A DNA stretch of 60,000 nucleotides, taken from contig NC_088315.1 of NCBI RefSeq assembly GCF_910592395.1, positions 1,678,501-1,738,500 on the forward strand. The letters run 5' to 3'. Made by a program: the position numbers and the translations under genes. Position 1 is the stretch's first letter. The number at the start of each line of letters is the position of its first letter. Below are positions 1-10,900 of this stretch, piece after piece. Origin of the DNA: Lineus longissimus. Taxonomy: Eukaryota > Nemertea > Pilidiophora > Heteronemertea > Lineidae. A model generated the notes under the pieces. That model was not told the origin of the DNA. It searched no databases and saw nothing but the letters and a program-made list of their open reading frames with translations.

Positions 1-781
1 TAAGTAGAAACACAAAAGTTGACTATCAACACGGTTAGAAGAAAGGCAGAAGAGCCATCTCCTTCTAGTCCGCTGCAAAACTATTCCAGTCACCTCAAGC
101 AACAGAACACCAAAACGTCTTGCGAACATCAGAGATTTGCCGTTGTCAAATATGATTCAACGCAAATGCACTTAGGCACCCTTATCCCCTACACACCAGC
201 CCAGCCTAACCTCGGTCCCCTTGTCAAGCTGATCAAAACTACCTTGGACATTTGCAATTAGATATTAGATGGATAGTATTCTTTCAGCATTTACCTGCTG
301 TTAGCACGACCATGAAGCGTGTTCGAAGCATGTTGTTTCTCACACAGTGATGTAGTAGCAAAGCTGGCAAGTGTGACCAAATATTCGAGGTCGGCATACC
401 ATGTTATAGAAGGCAAACCTCAATTGCCATCACAAGATGTCAGAGATAAATGTATTTGCAGTTGATTTGGGAATGATGCCTTCAAAAGTTCAAAAACATC
501 CAAAGAATTATTGAAAAGTACAGGCACGACGCATGTACTTAAAAACAAATCTAACTCATCTTTTGAGGTATTCAAAACTCAACCGGGATAGTGACTTGTG
601 GCTGAAAAATCATTCCCAATGGAACTGAACGTAAACAATGAGAAGCTGGTGTATACGGTAATGTGAGTGAATTGCATCATTGCTTAGAAACTTTCAGCAT
701 GGTTAACACCAATCACTAACGTAAATTTAAGCTTCAAAGTGCATTGGTGTAGTTGAGAAGCACAAATCAAAGTAATAGGCA
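1..781. other. Intergenic, downstream of the filament gene
   Basis: No gene is recognised here. The open frames are short, have no splice context and no family resemblance. The stretch lies beyond the probable polyadenylation site of the minus-strand filament gene. Confidence 0.5.
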
Positions 782-787
782 TTTATT
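782..787 (-). terminator. Probable polyadenylation signal of the filament gene
   Basis: The plus strand reads TTTATT, which is AATAAA on the transcribed minus strand. It lies about 790 nt past the stop codon and is followed (toward lower coordinates) by a T/GT-rich stretch of the kind found at cleavage sites. This would give a 3' UTR of about 800 nt (782-1570). Confidence 0.5.
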
Positions 788-1570
788 TCAAACAAAGTTG
801 TCTGAAATTCACGACAATTTCACTCACGCACCTAAGAACATGACGGAAATCTAACCATGGTCGAAGGGTGTTCGCCTTTATGCTTGGCGTAGTCCTGTTG
901 CAGAGGTGAGAGGAATGGAGTTGGCTGTCCAAAACGGATCTCTCCCGCCTGTAACAGATATGAACAGTTAGGGATACACGTAAAAGAACACTGACTCTCT
1001 GATTGGTTCACTGTTACCATGATTCATTTGCGATCATCGGCAACCAATGTAAGAATTCCCAGCGGTGTATATGTTACATTCATCACACAACGTTACGCTG
1101 ACCAAGTACAAGACACCACAGCAACTACACGGAAGATAAACTTTAGGATTTACCATAACCGAAGGAAGTCTTGGGATTGGTTTAAATTGCTGTAAGAGTG
1201 CATGGACAAACAGAGTAACAGACTATGTTAATATGGGTGCAGCAGTTTCAGTTTGTAGGGACCGACAGTGTCATCACCAAACAGCCAAGAACGATAGATT
1301 ACGACGGATGAAAGCCTCGATAAGTGCAACTACAGTGGGTAAACACGGTTTCCCCTGGTAAAGCAGGAAGACCCGCGCAACCGAGTCTATTCGGTTTCCT
1401 GATGTACAATTTGCAGTGGACGAATATTAGCCATTCAAATGGAAGGCCCCTCCTCCGATGACCTTTACTTTCACTTTGCGAGCTTTTTCGTCTTACATGT
1501 AAGGACCATGGTTTATATTCTCTGTGTGATCATGGTGTCACTTTTCAATCATAAGATCTAAGGTCTATGG

Positions 1571-1901
1571 TTAAATCTTTAAAAAGTGGCCAAGCCTAAT
1601 GCATTTCTGCAAACCTACCGATTTATTGGCAAGTGCTCCGTTTCCTCTCAACGTGGAATTCGTTGCCATGTATTTCTTTAAAGGAGCACTCCCCATTCTT
1701 TGTCCGGCTGCGCCAGCATAGGGCTGACCAGGAACAGGATCAGGTCGGTGAGATTGAGATCTTGTCTGTCGGCTAAATGTACTGTTGTCATTGCCCATCG
1801 ATAGGGGACGTGGTTGGCCCGTGCTAGGGTGGGCCTGGTCACCAGTCTCTAATCCGTGAGGGTGGCGATTTGCCACGAGGCAGGGAGGCTCCATTTTCTC
1901 C
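1571..1901 (-). CDS. Filament gene coding exon 13 (C-terminal tail, residues 991-1100, stop)
   Basis: The acceptor TTGCTTTTCAG leads into 109 codons and a TAA at 1571-1573. The tail is basic and rich in Ser, Pro, Gly and Arg, and ends LGHFLKI. There is no CaaX prenylation box, unlike B-type lamins. It is accepted because the phase joins exactly and the frame stays open. A further splice in the far tail cannot be excluded. Confidence 0.78.
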
Positions 1902-4900
1902 CTGAAAAGCAACAAGATTATAAATCACCATGGCCTTGTTTGGCACATTCATCCTATTCGCAGGTTTGGTTTGCCTGTATACGAGCTCAAAGTTATTTCA
2001 CATTATGTCTGCTAGAGGGAAACACCTCTGATGGTTTTATCGAGATGACTATAGCATTCACTACGTGATATAGAGTGTGAAGAATTGTGCAAACAAAGGT
2101 AGTCAAGAGAAGACCTCAATATCTTTGCTATGGTCATGAAAACCTCACAAATAATATGTAATCAGGTCATCAACAATATATTTTCAACTATGAATCGGCA
2201 ATGACAACACATGGTCTATTATCGAATGCAAAATAATTTCAATAAGATAGTTCTTGTTTGCACAGTTAGGCAGATAGAGAGACGAGACAGTGTTTCCATC
2301 TTTCAGTGAATATCTACACACAACTGACAGATAGATATGATGTCTGTGAGAAGATATCAATATATCGACAGTTCCCTGGGGTTGGTGTCAAGTAGTTTGG
2401 CCACTTAAGAAAAGTAGTTTCTCAGACATCATATTTGTCGACGATTCTATTTTTGATAAACATAGTTGTCTCAATCAGCAAAGCTGAAGATCATCGAAAA
2501 AAGAATGTCCAAAATTTACGAGTATAAATTTTGGGACACATTCACAACTGAACCATCTCTTACCTTCTGAGGTAGACCTGATCATGCTTCTGTTCCACAG
2601 GCAACTCTGGTAATGCTTCATCATCGCCAATGTCTCCACCACCTGAAGACATAGCTGACTGAGCCTCATATGCATCTTTTGTAAATCTATGGGCCGCTGT
2701 CATCCACGAAATTGCCTGAAAGTTGAAAAAATATTCATTACAACTATTGAACTTCAGGAATGAGGGCAAGTTATTGGTAAGAAAAGAGGTCGATGAGATA
2801 TGAAATAAAGAAAAAAAGGAACTTCCATTGAAAATTCAAATCCTTACCTGTCCATTTGGTTTGCTAAGAATGGTTGTGCACTCTGGTCCTGTACCCCATC
2901 TCTGTTGCTCTTGGAAGACAAAGTCAGTAGGAGGCTGATGCATGATTGGGTCATTGGTACCTGACCATATCGTTACTGTGCTAGATGGAGCAAACTTCGT
3001 CCTTCGTGGAAAACGATAGACAGCAACAGTATGCCCTCCTACATTCTGCTGAAGCATAAATTCTCCTATTTCATACTCCTGGAAGAGGTAAAGGAGAAAC
3101 ATAGGGTAATATGCACTTTCATTCCTCAGAATTCCTGCATAGCTTTGACAACGTACGGTAATTGAGACACGCAGGGCCAATATTATTTCCGATTTACCAG
3201 GTTGAATGTGAAGAATGTATGAATCAACCAACGATAACCAATGGAATAGATCATTTTGTTCCAAGGTCACCAAGTACCAAACCTGAAACCTTAATCAGAC
3301 ATCTGCAGGATGAGAGGTCCCAAATCTACACGAGAAGACGTTTTATTAACAGTCAAAGGCTAGGGCCTGAAGATCTTACCTTGTCTTTGTTTACATTTTC
3401 TAACCGAACGTATTTGCCCTTTGGATGAACTTCTAAAACCCGGATATCTTCTGTGTAGCTGAAATGGTCACAACAGTTGCCAAGGTAAGGAAAGGAGCAG
3501 CGCTTGATTTTTCAAATGTCTCCAAAATTTCTGGGACGTGTTGGAGATCAAAACCATTCTCTAAGGCTGGGCACAAAGTTAAGATACCTTTTTTGATGGC
3601 TCACGCAAAGAACTCTTTCAGGACTATACATGCCAACTTCAATCCCTTCACTTCAATATATACAAATATTAGCAGGGCAGAAAGAGCAATTTATATTATT
3701 TCCCCATCATCCACCGAGCTTGCACAAACACCGTGTTATTAACAAGCAAATTTTCAAACTGTTCGAATTTTCAGTTAAACTTTCGTGCGTCCCGTGAGAA
3801 ATATATCTGCAGAATCTAAACTTAAAAAGCAACACTGATGGCAGCTTGCTTACGAGCGGAGAGTAGGAGGCCAACTGCTGTATTTTGAGGAAACTCTGTA
3901 ACCAAGGTTAAAGTTTCAGTATTTTGCAAGTTGGCCTACGTTTACATAAGGAGAGAATGAAATAAAAATTGTGACTCAATTACATCAGGGTATCACTAAT
4001 AAGCTGGGTTTCGTTAAGAAATACGCTGTAAAATCGTTAAACAAAGACAAACTACTGTACGTAAAGAAATATTGTAGTGCCCTTAACAGTACTTTCATAC
4101 AGATATCAACCAAATGAGAGCAAGGAATTATGAGCAGGGAACAAGCACATCATATGATTAGACGTTAAGAACCCACAGAGGACTGAGAAAACTTTTAAAA
4201 CTCGAATTAGTTGAATTGAAGCAAGATGTTACCCGCTTACTATTTACGTATTTAGAGGCACCCCCCCCCCCCCCCCCGAGACGTATGAGAAAAATTTTAT
4301 TCAGATTTGGGCCGTTTTGGAACGAGAGAGCATACTGCCCCCCTCCCCCTCCCCCTCCCCAGGACCAAAAGGTTAAATACGGTCCTGTATAAGACGGCCG
4401 TATTCAAAGCATCGCCATCCAATATCTGTCAAAGTTCGTGATATGTGGACAACGGTCGGGATCAGGGGATGATAATGTTATGATAATATCAATAGACAAT
4501 GTTGTATCAAATAGGTCAGTCAGTCCTCAAGGGGTTAAGTACTGCAAAGCAAGCTGTACTGTTACCTTGATGTAGCGGTAGTGAAATCATGAGACGTTGA
4601 ACTCGTCGGTTGTTCAACGTTATTGGACGGTTTCGCTGGTTTGTCCGCTGATGCTGCAATTGTCAGATTCGTACGTTTAAGATCATTGAACATCTCATCA
4701 AAATAGTCTCTGCCTTGTCCAAGAGATACAGGGACCAATGGAAGCCTTTGGTTAGGTCTCGCTGCCGTGTGGGGGGAGAGAAATTGTAATCGAGCTTACT
4801 CATATGACTGTACTACTTCAAGTTTACGTGAATTAACTATTAGTCTATATCACACACAACAGACAAAACTGAAAAATTGGACTTCTTTCATTCGAATTCC

Positions 4901-7900
4901 GCATCGAGTAGTCAAACGATGGTTATCATCCCTCCAACTTGTTGTGGCACGTGCCCTTTTCGACACCAAGTTTAAGGTTAGGGGAAACTAAACTGGCCAT
5001 ATAAGTAAAAATAGCTTCAACTGTGAAATAAATGAATAAAATGCTGTTATTTCACTAAAAGCTTTACAAGTCCTTACCTGGTGCCGAGCGTGTTCGCACA
5101 GGGCCGACAACAGGAGCTCTGAAATCGTAAGGATACTCCACTTGTCCCGCTGCATCCTGTACTGCCTGTTCCAGCACCTTCAACTTGGCCAAGTCCGAAT
5201 GGACCTGGTTGAGGGCCTCTGGTCGATCCTGAAAGGTTGGCAATGGAGGCGGGCTGCGAGGGGCTGGTGGAAGCACTGGGTTTGGTGGAGGTACAGGCGG
5301 CATAGTGTCTGACAATGGATATGGTTTGTAGTTTGGCGGCCCTGGAGCATAGCCTGTAGCCCCAGCAGAGTAGAGAACACCACCAACAAACCCAGTAGGT
5401 TGCTTGTATCCATAGCTTGGAACAGGAGCACTTGATTTGACCGTTGATATGTTGTAGGACGACTGGTTGGTCATATTCTGTGAAGCATGGCCAGTAGAAT
5501 TAATACCCGATTGCCTGAAGCAGGATGAAGAAGTAAGATAATGACGATAACCACAAACTGTGCATCAGTCACAACAAGCAAATACAGTTGCATTTGAGAG
5601 ACAAACTCCAAACAACCATCTTGACCTACAGGCTTGACATCGCCTGACTTCCTTATACATAACATTCAAAGGAGTATCAAACCATTAGAAAATGAAATTA
5701 TCCTCGTCCTTCTGAATGCAGGTGAACTCATAATTCTACTTTTAATACATTTCAAAAAGTGGGAAGTGTCGGATCAGTATTTTTACTTCTATTCTGATGG
5801 AGAGGACGAAATGGAACACCGGACTCACATTTTCTCCTCTTCCTCCAAGAGAATACGTAGAGCTTCAATCTCCGGCTTGAGAGGAATCTGCACTTCTCGA
5901 TTCTCATTAAACTCTTTCATCTTTGCAATCAGCATGCCATGGAGCTCGTTCAGCTTGCGCTGGAGACCTCGCACCTGTTCTGCAGCCCTCGTCCTCTCTA
6001 GAGACAGAGCTTCCTCCGCTGCGTTCTTCTCATGAAGGAGGCCAGCAACCTGAAAGTGGATAGAAATTAATCAAGTCCTGTCCGGTAAAGTAACGTCAAC
6101 ATCCACAGCTTACTTATCAAATACCTCTGTCTTTAATACTTCTTCACCAAACCCCGGTATGAACAGAGGTAATTATCTTGCATCACATCGCCGGCTCCTA
6201 CCTAAGACTGTACATCCTACCCTATTCTGTACGGACTGGAATTTCCGTTGAGCGTGTTACTGCTACTTACTTGTCCTTGCACCTGAGCTAGCTTAGAGTT
6301 AGACTCATCAACGAGTACATTTAGCCGAGCATTCTCCTTCTGATACTCTTCAAGCTGCTTTCCGTCTTGCTCAATTTGTATCTTCAGAGTACTCAACTGA
6401 AAACAAATAACGTTATGTATAATGAAAAGAGGTTCTTATACCATAGCTCTTTGTGCAGCAATGTCAAAGCACTTTACATTAATTCCGAAGCCAAACAGAA
6501 ACTGGAGTGCATATACTGTGCTACCCTTTGCCATCTCAGATCGCAAGTTGCAAGAACCAAGTCACAGTGACCAGTGCCTTGAACGATCTATATAGAGGCT
6601 TGGGGAAGTTGTGGCTTCTAATGTGGAAGGAGACTTGACTTACGCTTTTATTAAATTCGAACTCAGAATCTTCCTTGTATTTCCTAAATTCAGCATCAGC
6701 TGCATCTCGCACACGACGCAGATTCACGGCAAGGTTGTCATCTGTTTTACTCAGATCTCGTATCTTTGCTTCAAGTGAGAGTATCGTGTTGGAGGCGAAA
6801 CCTAAACGGTCTTTCATTTCGTGCCCTTGCTGAAATTTAAAAGAGAACTGACTACATATTATGTGACCGCAGAAAGAAAGTTGTGGGATAAATAGAATGA
6901 ATACGGCTTTGGTTGTGAGACCCGAAACTAAAGGGCAGACATCCCACACTCACAGTCATGCTCATGATCATACATTCGATCAGTTGCACTGGAAGCTAAC
7001 CGTACCTTCGTGTTAACCTGATTCTGGAAATCCAACTGCTTCCTTAACTGTTCTACCTTGTCCTCTGCCTCCTGTCGGCTGCGTTGCTCGTGGTCCCACC
7101 TGAAAGGGTGAAAAATCTATCTGTTGTGAATCTGGTCAACCAGTTACAACTTATTCTCGTCCTGCAATGGACACAGCGGAGGTACTTTGCCAGTGGTCCA
7201 TACAAAAACCGATCTCCGCAATATGAAATCGACAAAGGACCGATAACAAAGGTTATTTTTCAAGATATTGGTATACAGGCGAAAACTAAAATCAACAGTT
7301 GCTAAAAATGTCTCTTTGGCGTAATAGTTCACGCTGTTAGGTCTAATCTTCGAGAAATCGACCCAAAAAGTATTTTCGCATTTGAAGGCACTGATATCGT
7401 TCAAAGACACCATCTCGCAGCAGTGATCACTGCAACTAGTGATGTCCTCTAAGCCCCACTGACGACCTATTGTAATGCCATACTATACTGAAGTCCATGT
7501 TACATACCTCCTCTTAAAGGTATCGAACTCCCTCATCAGATTTTCATGTTCCCTTTTTAAATGCTCTAGTTCATCAATTGGTCCTCTGATGGCCATCTGT
7601 GCTTGTTGTAATTCAGACTCCTTCAACGCTAGCGCTCTCTGTATGCCGTTGAACTCATCAAGTTGGCGGCGATATTTTTCACCCTCACTCGACATACGAT
7701 CTTGAAGTTGTTGTGCGACTTGCGCGTGTTTGTCAGCCAGCATTTTGTGATGGTTCTTTTCTCTGGAGGCTTCTTCTAGTTGGACTCTGAAACAGATAAT
7801 GACCAGGTGTTTATCAATTGGACTCTTTGAAAGTTGTTAAACAAGAGACACTTGTTTTTCTTTTCACGACGGCCAAGAATAAACCATAGGCATGTGACTT

Positions 7901-10900
7901 GAAATGACAGCCCGATGACTCTGTTGCTGCCAGAGGCTTCGGACAGCTACAAGCACAGGCAGTTTTCACTCCTACTAAGGAATATAAGAGTTAAGTGATA
8001 TCGGGATCCATTCCGGCTGATATCAATACACTGCACTCTGGCTGCCATGCCAACCACTCAACAGCAGGTTACTCCTTCTCAAATGCTTCAGTATGTGCTC
8101 CATATGCGATAATGTGTGACAAGAAAACGAGTCGTGTCAACTGACTTTTGCGCAACAAATGTATTATAGATCATCGTGTCAACTGTGAGCTGCAATCATC
8201 ATGTCAACAGAGGTGCTGGGGGTTAAACGTTGTTTCATTGTTGACTGGTATCCATGGATACAATCCCGCCTGAATGAAATGTCCCCAAGAAAACCATCAA
8301 TTCGAAAAGCAGCATTTCGTGCAATTGATCTGTGGTGAATTGTGTGGTCGGTGATTACGAATTTGTGTTGGGCTGTCGTAACCATGGGTAACACTTGACT
8401 CGCTGGGAGTATTGATGTACATAAAGGCAGTTCACGGAAGACGCTAATTGGAAACAGTTGAAATTATCAACTGACTGGCGTGCTGTATGGATGGTAATAA
8501 TGTTATTGTAGTATCCCTTGAAATGGGTATGGCAGTGGATATGATCACTGTAACGTACACGTATGATGTTTGACTTATGGAAGTTCAACAAGGCAGACCA
8601 GACCTGAACTGTCGCTCCAAAATCATGTTCTTGGCCTTAACGCTGTTACTAAACCGGCAAATAATATTAAAGTGTTCACAGAAACGTATAAGATGTGATT
8701 GCATCCTCACCATTTGTGAGGCCAATATCAAATAAAGTAACACACCTTTTTGTGTTTAAAAACATGCATTTGTGAGACTGTGAACAGTTGTGTCATTTTC
8801 AAATACCAGGAAAACGTGAGACATGGTGAGATGTGTTTTGTCTTAAGACTGCTCATAAAAAGATAACATAATATAGTTATGTATATATTCATACAACCAA
8901 TGCTCGAGTTCATGCGCGAGACAGGCAATGCTATGACCAAAGGCAATATTTTCAAAGTGAGCTTTAAATTAGGATTATAAATTGAATGAAATTAAATCCA
9001 TCAAAAACAAACTGGTGCTACCAAGGATACACCAGTAAGTTATATTACCTCGTCATTTGTCATGAGATTACTTGTCCAAACATTTTCAGTATTGGAGTCG
9101 ATGTCTTGAGTAAGAGAGGTTTAAGAGATCAATAAAACAATGTGCCCACATCATAATGCAAATGTATGAAACTCTACTGGATAGTATGAACATACATTCC
9201 TGTTATTAGTATATGGTTGGTGTGTGGATTTATCTGTTTCTTGCCGGGTGTGAATGTAAAGTCTGACGCAAATACATTATCATAGTTATAGAGTATGGGG
9301 TATATCACTCTATTAGTGTAGTAAACATTTCAACTCATCACTAGGTCCTGCTCCAACATAACATTGATATTAAGATTCACTTCACAAAGTATTTACTAGA
9401 TTAGATACGACCAGGGCCACATTGCTCCATTGGCGCGAAAGGCAATCCCCAGTGTTAGCCCCTTCAGTAAATTTCATTTACAACAGTAGCGTAAGGAGTT
9501 AACGGCAATATTTCTGTTCACGTCGTGAGCAACTGGAACCTGACCACTATCTTAGTGGAAGGGCAAGAAGTCCGTTGTAATAGAAAAGAAGCTAACATGA
9601 GCCACAACTCACCTTAAACCGTCCAGTTCCTTCTCATACATATTCCTGATGTTGACAAGCTCAACCTCCAAAGTCTTGACTGAGCTGATGAATGAAGACG
9701 AGTCCACATTATAGCTGCTTTCCCGCAGTTCCTTCACTCGAGCAAGATAATGGGCAAAGCGATTGTTCAAATCTTGGAGTTCCTCTTTCTCATGGAGTCG
9801 TGTCCAAGTGTTGAACTGCGAATTCACATCCATCTTGCTCATTAGACTAATATCACGGTTATTATTAATAATAGAATTGACACCTTTTGTTATCGAATAT
9901 ACAGAAGATACGCTAGTCCTGGCGTCGTGATAGTTATTGTAACTATTTCGAAAAGATCCAGAATCGCTGGGTTTATTACTTGCGGAGTTGGAGAGCCTTT
10001 CGTTAGTCAGTCTGTTAGTTCCTTTAGGCTGGTACCTTATAACATCAATGAAATATGTACCATTACATGAACTAGGTTCCAATATGGCAGGGTCTCTATC
10101 AGAATAAATCTGATTGCTATATTCAATATTATTTTCTTCAACCGCTTCTTTTTCCGATTTCTGACTATCGGTGTCAGAGCTTGAGACTGATGGTGTAGGG
10201 TCTGGGTCCGGACTTCTTGGAATATGTGACTGACAAATACTTTCTGGAGTGCCCTTCGTCTCAGGTTTGATATCAATCAACGCCTTAGGTGGACTAGCAA
10301 TGGGAGAAGGTCGCTCTGCTAGATTTTCTGCTCGGGTTTTATCTGTTTTTTCATCACATTTATCATTTATTTTCCTTGGCACATCCACCGGGATGTCCTC
10401 GAAGACAGAATCTTGTGATTCTACCGACTCTTGGCTTAGGGGACTTGGATTATTATTCTTCCTCAGTATTGATGAGTTTGGCCGCTCTCTGACCTCAGTG
10501 ACATCTGGACTCCTTGAGCCACAGTTACTGTAACTGTCACTACCGGAGAATCTGAAAGAAAGAGATAGATTTAAGGCGAATTTAGGAATGTAAATCACTC
10601 GTAGGCTATTAGCTTTACCTGGGTTGAGACAGTACCAGCAACTTTTCTTTTAGATTCGGTTTCGAAAAACTTAAATGAGTAGGCTTACATACGAGGCACA
10701 AAAAATGTATGTGTTTTAAGTAAACCTTCACACAAAGTGTATTGACAGTGCAATCATTACTCCAATTGTGGCTATCGTCGGTCGTTTACTTAGTCAATGC
10801 AAACTTCAACAAGATGAACCATCTCTGTCAATATAGTAAAAAGGCTGAGTGAACTTTTCTTCGGGGAAAACAAATATGGAGAAACCACTTTCGTGAGACG

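Noticed and set aside
5634-6035. A 133-codon plus-strand frame
   Set aside because: It lies antisense to the coil 2B exon, which carries the definitive filament signature.
10249-10533. Plus-strand frame across the filament head exon
   Set aside because: It is the antisense shadow of exon 2, whose frame is fixed by splice phase and by the coil 1A motif.
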